DNA of 64,000 bases from positions 310,001 to 374,000 of the forward strand of contig NZ_FSQW01000001.1 in the NCBI RefSeq assembly GCF_900128895.1, written 5' to 3'. Under the pieces are notes generated by a model. The model made no database searches, was not told the DNA's origin, and worked only from the letters and a program-made list of their open reading frames with translations. The DNA is from Parasphingorhabdus marina DSM 22363 (GTDB taxonomy: Bacteria > Pseudomonadota > Alphaproteobacteria > Sphingomonadales > Sphingomonadaceae). The stretch's first letter is position 1. Each line of letters starts with the position of its first letter. Made by a program: the position numbers and the translations under genes. Below, piece after piece: positions 24,037 to 33,668 of this stretch.

Positions 24037-25233
24037 TTACAATCCCAAAATCATCTTGGTGATGATGTTGCGCTGAATCTCGTTCGAGCCACCATAAATG
24101 GAGGTCTTGCGCATGTTGAAATAGGTTGGCGCCGCGTGATGGGCATAGTCTGGTCCGATCGGGAAATCATTCGATCCGTCTTCGGGGAAGCTCCGGAAAT
24201 CAGGCGTGCCATAATAGCCCACGGCTTCCAGTGTGAGTTCGGTCAGTCGCTGCTGGATCTCGGTTCCCTTGACCTTGAGCAGCGAGCTTTCCGGTCCCGG
24301 TCCCTTGCCGGCCTGTTCGCCAGCCAGCGTCCGAAGCTCGGTGATTTCGAGTGCGGAGAGGTCGATTTCCAGCTGGCTGATCTTGCGGGCAAAGCCCATG
24401 TCCTCGACCAGCGGCTTGCCGTCGAGCAATTCCTTGGCGGCAATGTCCTTCAGCTGTTCGACGCCGCGCTTGGAGCGAGCAACGCCAGCGATACCGGAAC
24501 GTTCGTGGGCGAGCAGGAATTTTGCATAGGTCCAGCCCATATTCTCCTGCCCGATCAGATTGCTCGCCGGCACCCGGACGTCAGTGAGCCATACTTCATT
24601 CACTTCGTGGCCGCCGTCGATCAGCTTGATCGGGCGGACCTCAATGCCTGGCGTCTTCATGTCTACGAGGATGAAACTGATACCCTGTTGCGGCTTGGCG
24701 GCATCGGGATCGGTCCGGCACAGGAAGAAACCCCAGTCGGCATGCTGGGCCAGCGTGGTCCAGGTTTTCTGGCCATTGATGATATAATCGTCACCGTCAC
24801 GAACAGCCGTTGTCTTCAGGGAAGCAAGATCAGAGCCGGCGCCCGGTTCCGAATAACCCTGACACCACCAGACACTGCCGTCACGAATGCCGGGCAGATG
24901 CTGTTCTTTCTGTTCGTCGTTGCCGAATGTGTAGATCACCGGTCCAACCATGGCGACACCAAAAGGCAAAGGCATGACCGCGTTAACCCGGGCATTTTCT
25001 TCAGACCAGATATAGCGCTGTGTGGGCGTCCAGCCGGTTCCGCCAAATTCGGTTGGCCAGGCCGGAACGGACCAGCCCTTTTTGCCCAGAATCTTGTGCC
25101 AGGCCGTCATGTCTTCCGGACTCAATTCATCCTGAACACCGCGTCCTTCGATATTGTCGGGATAATTATTCTTGATAAATTCGCGCACTTCATCGCGAAA
25201 CGCGTTTTCTTCTGCGGTGAATTCCAGGTTCAT
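24037..25233 (-). CDS. Acyl-CoA dehydrogenase (subunit with Gly at the canonical Glu position)
   Basis: A 398-residue acyl-CoA dehydrogenase: WCQGYSEPGAGSDLASL and QKTWTTLAQHAD are typical FAD/substrate motifs, and RKTSIYGGSNEIQRNII closes the protein. The usual catalytic Glu position is Gly381 (IYGGS in place of IYEGT), so the base must lie elsewhere or be supplied by the partner gene downstream. GGAGA precedes the ATG. First gene of a two-gene leftward operon ending at the terminator near 22790. Confidence 0.87.
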   Translation of the reverse strand: MNLEFTAEENAFRDEVREFIKNNYPDNIEGRGVQDELSPEDMTAWHKILGKKGWSVPAWPTEFGGTGWTPTQRYIWSEENARVNAVMPLPFGVAMVGPVIYTFGNDEQKEQHLPGIRDGSVWWCQGYSEPGAGSDLASLKTTAVRDGDDYIINGQKTWTTLAQHADWGFFLCRTDPDAAKPQQGISFILVDMKTPGIEVRPIKLIDGGHEVNEVWLTDVRVPASNLIGQENMGWTYAKFLLAHERSGIAGVARSKRGVEQLKDIAAKELLDGKPLVEDMGFARKISQLEIDLSALEITELRTLAGEQAGKGPGPESSLLKVKGTEIQQRLTELTLEAVGYYGTPDFRSFPEDGSNDFPIGPDYAHHAAPTYFNMRKTSIYGGSNEIQRNIITKMILGL

Positions 25234-25373
25234 GAGAGAATCTCCATTGCCGATTTTGGTGCGAACATAGGCCGAAAACTGCGAAAAACAAGCCGCCCCG
25301 GAGACCGTATCCGGTGACGCTACGGCAAGCTGGACTTGATAACCATCAAATAGCGTTCAAACCGCGAACTCAC

Positions 25374-26540
25374 TCAGCCTTTTGTGACATCATGTCCGTA
25401 GAGCCAGTCCAGCTGGCGCTCCACGGCCGCAGGCGCGACCTTGTCCGCCAGCCACAACGGACCCTGCGGCATGCGCTGATGGAACAGATCCATATTGGCT
25501 CTCGCGACACCCTGGACCCGACTGACCCGATCGATCCGTTCCTTGAAAAAGTTTCGACATGCAGCTGCAATGCTCCCGGTTTCAGAGACTTTTCGCGCCA
25601 GAACAAACGCATCCTCCATCGCCTGCACGGCACCTTGTGCCATGAAAGGCAGCATCGGATGCGCAGCATCACCGAGCAAAACAACCCGCCCGTCTGACCA
25701 TTTGGGAAGGGGATCTCGATCAAAAAGCGCCCAGCGATAGTGCGAATCCGCCTGTTCGATCATTGTCCGGATGATCGGGTGCCAATCCGCGAAGTCCGCC
25801 AACGCCTCCTCGCATGATCCCGGCTCGGTCCAGCTTTCCTCCTGCCAGTCATCGCGTTCCACAACACCTACAAAATTGGCCAACTTTCCGCCGCGCAGCA
25901 AATAGGTCACGGCATGTTTGCCCGCACCGGTCCAGACGCTGGCAGCTGGTGGCGGGACATTTCGGCCCAGCCGGTCCGTTGGAACCACAGCACGCCACGC
26001 AACATTGCCGGTGAATCGTGGCTGCTCCGGGCCGAGCATCTGATCGCGCACGGCCGAACGAATGCCATCTGCACCAATCAGGATATCGCCACGGACTTCC
26101 GCACCGTTCTCCAGTCGAGCTGTCACCTGGGCCGAGGACTGTTCAAAGCCTGTCACCAGAGAACCCGGCCTGATCACCCCCTCTGCCTGTTTGGTCAGTG
26201 CCTCGATCAGAATATCAGCCAGATCGGCGCGATGGATATGGATATAAGGTGCCCTGTATCGCCGTTCCATTTCCGACCCCATCGGGTTGACCATCAAAAC
26301 CCGACCGCTTTTGCCGCGACGGATCTGACTCGCGCGAGGGCGAAACCCGGATTCAGAAACTTGCTCATCCAGGCCCAGAGCCTGCATGACCTTCATGCCA
26401 TTGGGGCTGATCTGGATGCCGGCGCCGACTTCTTCGAGTGTTTCCGCCTGTTCGAGAATTTCGACATCCCAGCCGAACCTTTGGAGACACAGGCCACAGG
26501 TCAAGCCTCCGATGCCGGCACCGGCGATCACTGCTTTCAT
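25374..26540 (-). CDS. FAD-dependent monooxygenase, salicylate/3-hydroxybenzoate hydroxylase-like
   Basis: A 388-residue group A flavin monooxygenase. The ADP-binding GAGIGG is at 7-12, the DG motif reads GADGIRSAVR, and the FAD ribityl motif reads LGDAAHPMLPFMAQGA. The family hydroxylates phenolic acids with NAD(P)H and O2, for example salicylate or 3-hydroxybenzoate (to gentisate). The ATG overlaps the RDD-gene stop (ATGA), so it is the last gene of the MoxR-DUF58 operon rather than part of the acyl-CoA dehydrogenase operon 140 bases away. That placement is odd for a catabolic enzyme; UbiH-like or quinone-related roles are also possible. Confidence 0.82.
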   Translation of the reverse strand: MKAVIAGAGIGGLTCGLCLQRFGWDVEILEQAETLEEVGAGIQISPNGMKVMQALGLDEQVSESGFRPRASQIRRGKSGRVLMVNPMGSEMERRYRAPYIHIHRADLADILIEALTKQAEGVIRPGSLVTGFEQSSAQVTARLENGAEVRGDILIGADGIRSAVRDQMLGPEQPRFTGNVAWRAVVPTDRLGRNVPPPAASVWTGAGKHAVTYLLRGGKLANFVGVVERDDWQEESWTEPGSCEEALADFADWHPIIRTMIEQADSHYRWALFDRDPLPKWSDGRVVLLGDAAHPMLPFMAQGAVQAMEDAFVLARKVSETGSIAAACRNFFKERIDRVSRVQGVARANMDLFHQRMPQGPLWLADKVAPAAVERQLDWLYGHDVTKG

Positions 26541-27499
26541 GATCGCCCGGTCTCCTCGGAAAACTTGTCTTTGCGCCGTTTTCCGAAGCGCATGCCACGT
26601 TCCAGCTTCGCCCGCAGAGCGGTGTAATAGGCCTCCAGGAAGGCCCGCTCATCCCCGCTACCAGGCTCCCAGCCGATTTTCGCGCAAATCGAAGCCGCTA
26701 CTGTTTCCAGAGCATCGTCGCTGCCGGTTCGCAGAACATTTTCCAGGGTCTGCAATTCATATTCGCCGTAAACCGAAAGATCGGCTTCGGAAAACTGGTA
26801 CCGGCTGCCGGTCGTCGTGCCGGTCTGTTCATCCACCGTCATTTGGGGCGCAGGGGCCACTAATGTGCCTAGCTTGCGCCGGTTGCTCTGGATCACCCAG
26901 GTCCCGGCAATCAAATCACCGCAGCGCAACCGGTCTCGGTTGAACAGCGGAAACAGCAGGAACATCAGCACCCACATCAGCCCTGCCCAGGCCGTAAAGT
27001 CGGTCATGGAGCCGCTGGCCTCACCCGAAGTCATGAATACCAATGGCAGGAACAGCTCAATATCCCGAACGATGTTCCGAGCAATCACAGCTTCCGCCGT
27101 CAATCGTCCGCCGTCCCGCGCTGCCACGCGAATACCCACGGCTCTCTTTCCCCATGTCGCTGCCCGGTCACCGAGTTCGAAATAGAGGAAATAGGCGTTG
27201 CGAAACAAAAAAACCGCGATGATCCAGATAATGACCACGACATTCATCAGCGGGCTGGCCTGGTTCAGCGTATCGGTTCCAAAGGCGGAATCCATTCCCA
27301 GAAACACCAGAAACCCGAGCAAGGAAACACCGATTATCAGAGCGCCAATGATCACGATATCCAGTGCCAGCGCCCCGGCCCTGGCTCCGGCAGCAGCGAT
27401 CGAGACATTCAGCGGCACACCTTCGGGCGAGATCATTACCCGGTCCAGTTTCGGATCCGCCGAACGCCGGACCCAGGGGTCTGCCGCACTGTTGCTCAT
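26537..27499 (-). CDS. RDD-family membrane protein
   Basis: A 320-residue protein with an RDD domain (about 30-190): hydrophobic segments near 35-60, 80-105 and 145-170, and the R-AGALALD signature. The cytoplasmic C-terminal half is soluble and holds a poorly defined helical region (YGEYELQTLENVL onward). The ATG at 27499 overlaps the SpoIIM-like stop (ATGA); a longer frame to 27550 is rejected for that reason. In this operon type it accompanies MoxR, DUF58 and SpoIIM proteins in a membrane-associated complex. Exact role unknown. Confidence 0.82.
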   Translation of the reverse strand: MSNSAADPWVRRSADPKLDRVMISPEGVPLNVSIAAAGARAGALALDIVIIGALIIGVSLLGFLVFLGMDSAFGTDTLNQASPLMNVVVIIWIIAVFLFRNAYFLYFELGDRAATWGKRAVGIRVAARDGGRLTAEAVIARNIVRDIELFLPLVFMTSGEASGSMTDFTAWAGLMWVLMFLLFPLFNRDRLRCGDLIAGTWVIQSNRRKLGTLVAPAPQMTVDEQTGTTTGSRYQFSEADLSVYGEYELQTLENVLRTGSDDALETVAASICAKIGWEPGSGDERAFLEAYYTALRAKLERGMRFGKRRKDKFSEETGRS

Positions 27500-28545
27500 G
27501 AAGCCGCTCCGGCCTGGCGGCGGCCAAAGACGAAGAAATAGAGCATCCAAAATGCGAGCATTGCGCCTCCGACGGCGTATCGGGCACCGGTATTATTGAT
27601 CAGCTGGCGGGCATATCCTTCCAGCAATCCCGCACAAATCAGCATGATGATCACGCCGGCCATCACCAGCGCCGCGCGCTTGCCGGCGCTGCTTGCGGCG
27701 GCGAGATGCGACTGATCGCCCGGAAAGGCAATGGATCGTCCGACATGAATGCCAGCGGCTCCAGCCAGCAAAATGGCAAACAGTTCGGTGGTGCCGTGAA
27801 TCGACAGCCAGCCGACAAATTCCAGCGTCAGTCCGCGTTGGGCGAAAACCCAGATCATCGCCCCCAGCAGGGCGAGATTGTGAATAAGCAAAAGGATACT
27901 GGGGATCGCAAAAGCAAATCCCAGGGCAAAAGCGAGTATCGCCACTTGTGCATTATTGCTGAACAGAAAAGCGGCGAAGACGCCAAGGCCGTCCTGGTTT
28001 TCCGTCTTGAACAGGGTCCCGCGCAGCACTTCTTCGCTCGCGCCGGGCACACGTACTTCGCTGAAATTTCCGGGAACCAGGGCGTAGTACCAGTCGGTAT
28101 CACTGGCGACGAGTGCATATCCGACAAGCCCTCCGGCAATCATCACGAATAATGCAATCCAAATCTCGGTCTGGATTGCGCGCACCGCGCGGCTCCAGCC
28201 GCCACCCAGAAAATCCTTCAGCCAGCGCCCAAGGCTGGTCTGGGTTCCATAGACCAGGAAATAGGAACGCAGGGCCAGGCCCTCGAGATATTCGATCAGG
28301 CCGGCATCGAGCGAATTTTCGCGCGCAATGGACAGACTGGAAAGCAATGTCCGGTAGAGCGTGGGCAATGCCAGGACATCCTCGTCGGACAGGCGTCGTG
28401 CCTTGCCTTTTTCCATCCGCGTGACGATATCCTCCAGCCGTGTCCATTCGGCTTCGCGCTCGAGACGGAACCGGTCGCTTCTGAGCGCCACCATCTGCAA
28501 ATCCCGTTCGGCTGCAGATGCCTCTGTCATGGCGGCGTCTGTCAC
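27496..28545 (-). CDS. Stage II sporulation protein M-like membrane protein
   Basis: A 349-residue protein of the SpoIIM (DUF95) family with a soluble N-terminal part (about 1-115) and five or six membrane segments. The HGTTELFAILLAGAAGIHVG stretch around 255-275 is typical. GTG at 28545 forms a GTGA overlap with the DUF58 stop; ATG at 28530 is the alternative. The organism need not sporulate: this family is common next to MoxR/RDD genes in Gram-negatives. Role is unknown, perhaps a scaffold for the MoxR-DUF58 pair. Confidence 0.84.
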   Translation of the reverse strand: MTDAAMTEASAAERDLQMVALRSDRFRLEREAEWTRLEDIVTRMEKGKARRLSDEDVLALPTLYRTLLSSLSIARENSLDAGLIEYLEGLALRSYFLVYGTQTSLGRWLKDFLGGGWSRAVRAIQTEIWIALFVMIAGGLVGYALVASDTDWYYALVPGNFSEVRVPGASEEVLRGTLFKTENQDGLGVFAAFLFSNNAQVAILAFALGFAFAIPSILLLIHNLALLGAMIWVFAQRGLTLEFVGWLSIHGTTELFAILLAGAAGIHVGRSIAFPGDQSHLAAASSAGKRAALVMAGVIIMLICAGLLEGYARQLINNTGARYAVGGAMLAFWMLYFFVFGRRQAGAAS

Positions 28546-29861
28546 AATTGCCCCCGCCGTTTGATCTTCAGATATCCGTTGATCAGCCGCGTCCCGATAT
28601 CCTCATGCGCGCCCTCGATAACGTCGATGCCCATATGCTGAAGACGCGTGATGACCATTTTTTTCTGATCCAGCAGACTCTGGGCAGTGACCGCACGGGC
28701 GACATCCCCGGCGGTCTCAGGGGCCTTGGTGGTGAAATGCGCGAGTTCCTCGTCCTCCAGCACCACGAACAGCACCAGGTGCTTGTCGATCAGGCGTCCG
28801 GCCGCCTCCAGCATCAAATCTGCGCTGGTCGGATCAGTGAAATCGGTAAAGATGATGATCAGACTGCGCCGCTTCAGGCGATTGGACAGCGAAGACAGCG
28901 CCAGCGTGAAGTTGCTCTCCTGATGACGGTAATCAATGGTTGCCGCCTCCCGTTGCAGGCGGTGAAAACTGCGACTGCCCGACAAGAAGGGAGTCGACAG
29001 CTCCGGTTTTGCAGCGAAACTGAAAAGGCTGGTCCGGTCGCCCGATTTCAAAGTGATATAGGCCGTGAGCAGCGCCGCCGAAACCGCGCGGTCAATGCGT
29101 GGCAAGCCGTCAATCGGCTCACACATCGCCGAACCGCAATCAAGAGCGAAGACGATCTGGTTATTGCGTTCGGTATCATATTCCTTCGCCAGCAATTTGC
29201 TGTGCCGGGCAGAGCCCTTCCAGTCGATGCTCCGGCGATCCATGCCCGGCTGATAGTCGGCCAGGGCCTCAAATTCGCTGCCCTCGCCGCGAAACTTTCT
29301 GGCAAGCAATCCGAACACGGAATCGCGAAGAAACATTTGCACGGTCGGACTGCGTACAGCGGAAATATTGGGAAGCACGGAAATCGACTCGTCATTCTGG
29401 CGTGTCACCTGTCGCCAGGCCAGACCCAGGGGTCCCGTCCATCGCAACCACATTTTGCCAATGGTGCCCGTACCCCTCCGGCTTGGCAGGATATCAATGT
29501 GGCCCTGATATCGGGAACCGGGGCCGGCCCCTTTGAGCAACTCGAAAGCCGCCCGTCCACTGTCCGACAAGCGATCGTCAACAGCCAGATTTCCCGCGAC
29601 TCTGGCCGGTTTCATCAAACCGGAAAATTCGGCTTCGACTCCCATGGTCGTCGCGCCGCCGACTTCGACCGATGTCGGAACGGCCAGACTGACCGAACCC
29701 GCCCTCGCCGCGATCAGGCCATCCAGCAGAAGAAGGAGCAACAACATGACCGCCCAGGCGATACCGATCGCCCACAGTCCCGGCATCAATGCAGCCAGTA
29801 CGGCTGCAATCGGGGCTCCGATGGCAATCAGCAGAACTGCACGGGCGGTCGGATAGATCAA
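28542..29861 (-). CDS. DUF58 protein with VWA-like domain
   Basis: A 439-residue protein with two N-terminal membrane segments (about 8-48) followed by a soluble DUF58 region. The [20 protein letters not shown] stretch holds a MIDAS-like DxGSxM motif, and [10 protein letters not shown] is the later VWA-type strand. TTG at 29861 makes a TTGA overlap with the MoxR stop and is taken as the start. DUF58 proteins work with MoxR AAA+ ATPases, probably as the metal-binding adaptor that brings clients to the ATPase at the membrane. Confidence 0.86.
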   Translation of the reverse strand: MIYPTARAVLLIAIGAPIAAVLAALMPGLWAIGIAWAVMLLLLLLLDGLIAARAGSVSLAVPTSVEVGGATTMGVEAEFSGLMKPARVAGNLAVDDRLSDSGRAAFELLKGAGPGSRYQGHIDILPSRRGTGTIGKMWLRWTGPLGLAWRQVTRQNDESISVLPNISAVRSPTVQMFLRDSVFGLLARKFRGEGSEFEALADYQPGMDRRSIDWKGSARHSKLLAKEYDTERNNQIVFALDCGSAMCEPIDGLPRIDRAVSAALLTAYITLKSGDRTSLFSFAAKPELSTPFLSGSRSFHRLQREAATIDYRHQESNFTLALSSLSNRLKRRSLIIIFTDFTDPTSADLMLEAAGRLIDKHLVLFVVLEDEELAHFTTKAPETAGDVARAVTAQSLLDQKKMVITRLQHMGIDVIEGAHEDIGTRLINGYLKIKRRGQL

Positions 29862-30814
29862 CGCGGTGCTTCCGTCTGACCAACCAGGCTTTCAATGATA
29901 GTGTCAACCTGACGCCCTTCGATCTCCGCCGCTGGCGACAACAGGGTTCTATGCCGTAGAATCGATGGCGCCAGCGCTTTGACATCATCCGGAATCACAT
30001 AGTCACGGCCCGAGAGGGCCGCCCGGGCCCGGGCGGCACTGGCGAGCATGACGGCGGCTCTTGGGCTCGCCCCATTTTCAAGATCGGCAGTTTCCCGGGT
30101 CGCGCGCACCAGACGGACGATATAGTCGACCACCTCGTCGACAAGCTTCACCGTCTTGACCACATCCACCGCTGCCAGCAATTGTTTCTCATCCGCCTGA
30201 GCCGCAATACCGAAATCCTGAGGTTTCGAATTGCCCGACCGTTCGCCATATTGGGCGACAATTTTCTTCTCTTCCTCGACATCCGGATACTGGATCAGCA
30301 GCTTGAACAGGAAACGATCGAGCTGCGCCTCAGGCAACGGATATACGCCCTGCTGTTCAATCGGATTCTGCGTCGCCACGACCATGAACTGCCCGGACAG
30401 CTTGTGGGTTTCGCCGTCAATGGTCACCGCGCGCTCCTGCATTGCCTCCAGCATGGCGGCCTGCGTTTTCGGCGGTGTACGATTGATTTCATCAGCCAGC
30501 AGAAGATCGCAGAAAATCGGGCCCCGCGTCAGGGTAAAACTGCTGGTCTGAAAATTGAACAGGTTTGACCCGACAATATCTCCAGGCATGAGGTCGGGTG
30601 TGAACTGGATCCGTCCGAAATCGAGACTCAGCGTCGCCGAAAAACACTGGGCAAGGAAAGTCTTGGCCGTGCCTGGCGGTCCTTCGAGCAGCACATGACC
30701 GGACGAAAAGAGGGCGATGAGCAAATGGTCGACAATCTCGTCCTGACCGATGATCGCTTTCGCCACTTCTTCGCGGATATTATCCGCCAGAGTCTTGAGT
30801 TCCCCGATATTCAT
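29858..30814 (-). CDS. MoxR-family AAA+ ATPase
   Basis: A 318-residue AAA+ ATPase with Walker A GPPGTAKT at 45-52, a Walker [21 protein letters not shown] stretch, sensor 1 [21 protein letters not shown] and a C-terminal lid. The ATG at 30814 overlaps the DUF4350 stop by four bases; longer frames to 30835 are rejected. MoxR proteins act as chaperone-like ATPases that help assemble or modify specific complexes, together with VWA/DUF58 partners encoded next to them, as here. The client is unknown. Confidence 0.9.
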   Translation of the reverse strand: MNIGELKTLADNIREEVAKAIIGQDEIVDHLLIALFSSGHVLLEGPPGTAKTFLAQCFSATLSLDFGRIQFTPDLMPGDIVGSNLFNFQTSSFTLTRGPIFCDLLLADEINRTPPKTQAAMLEAMQERAVTIDGETHKLSGQFMVVATQNPIEQQGVYPLPEAQLDRFLFKLLIQYPDVEEEKKIVAQYGERSGNSKPQDFGIAAQADEKQLLAAVDVVKTVKLVDEVVDYIVRLVRATRETADLENGASPRAAVMLASAARARAALSGRDYVIPDDVKALAPSILRHRTLLSPAAEIEGRQVDTIIESLVGQTEAPR

Positions 30815-32109
30815 CCGGTTTTTTCCTTTTTCCATTGATAGAGTGCGGCGGCGCGTTCGGCCGTCTCGCGGGAGTTGGTGGCGCGGGTCAGTTCATGGAC
30901 CAGCGCGGTAAAGCGATTGCCGTCCACTTCGCCAAGATCGTCCAGTTTTCGACGTACGTCTTCCGGATCGGCCGCAGGCGAGAACCCCGCCGCGCGGGCA
31001 GCCTGCTTCTGAATCAGGTCGGCATAGGGGTCGGCAACAAGATAGTCACGCTGCATCCGCCGGATGAAACCCGCACTGTTGTTGACCAGCGCGGTCTTTC
31101 CAAATTCGATGCTGCGTTTGTCCCGGGTGGGCGGCCCGAACCGGTTGAACGCCATCCACGCCGCAGCCAGTGCGGCCAGTATCAAACAGATCGTGGCCGA
31201 CAGAAATGGCGGTTCAAACGCCAGAGTCAGCAAATTTTCCGCAGAGCCCAGTCCGTTGAACGTCAGGTCAAAAGTCACCCCTTCGCTGGTACCGGTTGAC
31301 ACAGCTTCAATCAGGGCCAGGGCATGCGCCGCCGTCGCCCTGTTCGCCATGCCGGCATTGTTGAGCAGATCAGGATCTGCCACCAGGACGACCGGGAAAT
31401 AGGAGGCATCCGCTTCCTCAGCGTTTTCGATCTGTGATTCATCGAGGCTTTCGAGCTGTGGATATACACCTCCGTCATCCAGATAGGCGACGAGGGCATT
31501 TCCGGTCTCAGGGTCCCTGACGATCGCCCGAACGTCAGGGCCAGTGATGGTGACGGTATTTGCCGGGCGAGGGACGCTGGAACCGATTGCCGAATTGGCC
31601 GAAACGGGTGACCCGGATTTCGAGCCGTCGGCCGGTTCTTCAGGAACAGAGAGTTCCACCTCCGCAATTTCACCGAGCATCCTGACGCCCATCTCGTCGC
31701 CAAATAACCCCAGGCGCTGAACCCAGCCTTTTTTTAGTGTGGGAAGCCCTGCGACATTCCATTTGGGCAGAATGATCATCGTCGGACCGGCATAAGCCCG
31801 GTTTTCCACAATCTCGTAAAGCTTTTCCGGATCGGAAAACGGCGCCGGTGTGAGAATCAACAATCCTCCCTTGTCAAAACCCGAAGGACTTCGGGAATAT
31901 TCCACCGGCGTACCGGTTTTTTGCAGCGCGCTGGCAAGGGCCTTGTATCCTACGATGCTGTTCGATGCGCCATGCGCCTGACCGTTTTTGCCCGAGGCCA
32001 GCCGATCACCCGTCCCCAATCCGTAAAGCAAGGCAATAAAGGCGACAAAGCCGACCAGAAACATGATCAACACCGCGTTGCGCCGGAACGGAGTCGTCTG
32101 AACGCTCAT
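30811..32109 (-). CDS. DUF4350 domain membrane protein
   Basis: A 432-residue protein with an N-terminal membrane segment (about 12-35), a large extracytoplasmic DUF4350 part ([19 protein letters not shown] and similar) and a second membrane segment near 310-330 followed by a cytoplasmic tail. DUF4350 proteins accompany MoxR and DUF58 genes widely. ATG at 32109 overlaps the preceding stop (ATGA). Possibly a periplasmic sensor or ligand-binding part of the system; no enzymatic motif is visible. Confidence 0.8.
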   Translation of the reverse strand: MSVQTTPFRRNAVLIMFLVGFVAFIALLYGLGTGDRLASGKNGQAHGASNSIVGYKALASALQKTGTPVEYSRSPSGFDKGGLLILTPAPFSDPEKLYEIVENRAYAGPTMIILPKWNVAGLPTLKKGWVQRLGLFGDEMGVRMLGEIAEVELSVPEEPADGSKSGSPVSANSAIGSSVPRPANTVTITGPDVRAIVRDPETGNALVAYLDDGGVYPQLESLDESQIENAEEADASYFPVVLVADPDLLNNAGMANRATAAHALALIEAVSTGTSEGVTFDLTFNGLGSAENLLTLAFEPPFLSATICLILAALAAAWMAFNRFGPPTRDKRSIEFGKTALVNNSAGFIRRMQRDYLVADPYADLIQKQAARAAGFSPAADPEDVRRKLDDLGEVDGNRFTALVHELTRATNSRETAERAAALYQWKKEKTG

Positions 32110-32846
32110 CGTCTTCGCCCCCCGGTCCGGTCCGGGGGCCCGCGGCGCCATGTTTCGGCCAGGGCAAATTCGCCATAGGCCTCCCGGGACAGCACCCAGC
32201 CTTTCTCGTCAATTGGCGCGCCAGCGAAAATCCCGCGTTCCACTTGCCCGGCGATCACCGCAAACATGTTCCGGGCATTTTCCGGCAAACTTTCAAAACG
32301 GCCAATTTCCCGCGAAGTGCTGGATGGCCGAAGCATATCGGGCCGGCGCTTTTCGATGTCCTCAATGCTGCGGAACAGGAGCAGGTGTACCGCATCCTTG
32401 AACCGTCCCTGTCCCGCCAGGGCTTCAGCCTCTTCAAGCAATTTTCGTGCAGCTCCGTGCTCCGGTCGCCACTCTTCTGGATCTTCTTTGACACGGCGGT
32501 TGCGCCATTCCTCGAAATAGGGTGCCAGGATGATCCAGAGCAGTGTCAGCAAGCCCGCCACCAGCAATCCGATCAGGACAATCCGCAGCACGGGCCAGGC
32601 ATCGACCAGCACTTCAACTGCCGGAGCCAACAGATCACCAAGCCACTCCAGCAAATCCCTCCACCATTCCGGGGGTTCTGCGGGTGGTTTGGGCTCGGAG
32701 GCGACAAACTGAATATCTTCATCGGCGCGCACATCTTTCCAGACGGCGTCAAAAGATGCGCTTTCGTTTCCGCCCTGTCCTTGCGCATTATTTGCCACCG
32801 CCCGGATGTTGCAGAAACGCCGGGCCGGGGCAAGACCCAAGATCAT
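32106..32846 (-). CDS. DUF4129 domain membrane protein
   Basis: A 246-residue protein with a central membrane segment (VLRIVLIGLLVAGLLTLLWI) and a C-terminal DUF4129 region of helices (LLEEAEALAGQGRFKDAVHLL). The start at 32846 lacks a clear ribosome site; a GTG at 32798 is possible. It is the first gene of the seven-gene leftward operon and is divergent from the membrane-protein gene at 32921. DUF4129 is related to transglutaminase-neighbouring modules and commonly pairs with MoxR operons; no catalytic residues are evident. Confidence 0.78.
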   Translation of the reverse strand: MILGLAPARRFCNIRAVANNAQGQGGNESASFDAVWKDVRADEDIQFVASEPKPPAEPPEWWRDLLEWLGDLLAPAVEVLVDAWPVLRIVLIGLLVAGLLTLLWIILAPYFEEWRNRRVKEDPEEWRPEHGAARKLLEEAEALAGQGRFKDAVHLLLFRSIEDIEKRRPDMLRPSSTSREIGRFESLPENARNMFAVIAGQVERGIFAGAPIDEKGWVLSREAYGEFALAETWRRGPPDRTGGRRR

Positions 32847-32920
32847 TGTACCGAACGGGTTTACGGTTCATGCAATCTGTGACAGCAACAGCTGGACAGA
32901 GTGAGGAACAGGGGAACGTC

Positions 32921-33661
32921 ATGGCCAATCCGGATGCAAAGATCGATATCAGCCGGGTGCTGAACAACATGTTCGGCGTGATCGGGCGCCATCCGTTTGT
33001 CTATCTTGGTCTGTCCTTGCTGATCGTCGGCATTCCCAATGCCCTGCTGCAGACGATGGACGGCAGCATCCTTTCCGGGTCCGGTGGCTACAGCTTTACC
33101 GCCAGTTACGGATCGCAGGGACTCGGATTCATTGCGCTGATGCTTTGCGGCACCTTGCTGCAGGCCACGCTGATCGTAGCCACCATCAATGATCTGGGCG
33201 GCAAGCCCGTTCTTCTGGGTGACTGTTTTGCAAAAGCCGTACAAAAAATTCTGCCACTGCTCGGGCTCGGCATCGTGACCGCAATCGGGATCGGATTTGG
33301 ATTTCTGTTGCTGATTGTTCCCGGCGTCATTTTGCTGCTCATGTGGATGGTGGCAACGCCCGTGATGATGGCGGAAGACAAGGGTGTTTTCGATTCCCTG
33401 ACTCGCAGCGCGCAATTGACATCCGGATCAAAGGGCATGCTGTTCGTGCTCGTGATTATCTTTGCAGTTCTTTCCATGATAATCGCTACTTTTCTGGGCT
33501 TTTTTGGCATGATGGGGGCAACCGTCCTTGGCCTGTTCGCGATGATCACCAACACCGTAACCGGTGCCTTGCAAGGTGCGGGCGTGGCCTCGGTTTATGT
33601 GGATTTGCGAACCGCAAAGGAAGGCACGGATACAGATGCCCTTGCCGATGTTTTCGCCTGA
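32921..33661 (+). CDS. Polytopic membrane protein, GDPD-membrane-domain/YciC-like
   Basis: A 246-residue protein with about five or six membrane segments, rich in Gly and Leu (LGIVTAIGIGFGFLLLIVPG, LFVLVIIFAVLSMIIATFLG). The layout, with APVMMAEDKGVFDSLTRSAQLT in the middle, is like the membrane domain found in glycerophosphodiester phosphodiesterases and in YciC-type proteins, without the catalytic domain. GGGGAA precedes the ATG. It is divergent from the DUF4129 gene with 74 bases between. Function unknown. Confidence 0.65.
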   Translation: MANPDAKIDISRVLNNMFGVIGRHPFVYLGLSLLIVGIPNALLQTMDGSILSGSGGYSFTASYGSQGLGFIALMLCGTLLQATLIVATINDLGGKPVLLGDCFAKAVQKILPLLGLGIVTAIGIGFGFLLLIVPGVILLLMWMVATPVMMAEDKGVFDSLTRSAQLTSGSKGMLFVLVIIFAVLSMIIATFLGFFGMMGATVLGLFAMITNTVTGALQGAGVASVYVDLRTAKEGTDTDALADVFA

Positions 33662-33668
33662 CCTTCCC

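Noticed and set aside
23701-25317. A 538-codon open frame on the + strand antisense to the acyl-CoA dehydrogenase pair
   Set aside because: It is opposite two clear acyl-CoA dehydrogenase genes, is rich in Arg, His and Pro, has no recognisable domain and no ribosome site; GC-rich codon bias explains it.
1-26540. The catabolic region as a recently acquired island
   Set aside because: No integrase, transposase, tRNA or direct repeats were seen at its edges, and base composition looks like the rest of the window.
27496-28545. SpoIIM-like gene as evidence of sporulation
   Set aside because: The family is widespread in non-sporulating Gram-negatives within MoxR/RDD operons; no other spore gene is present.
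28518-29879. A 453-codon open frame on the + strand antisense to DUF58
   Set aside because: Same reason: it mirrors a well-conserved gene on the other strand and is full of low-complexity Arg/Gln/His runs.
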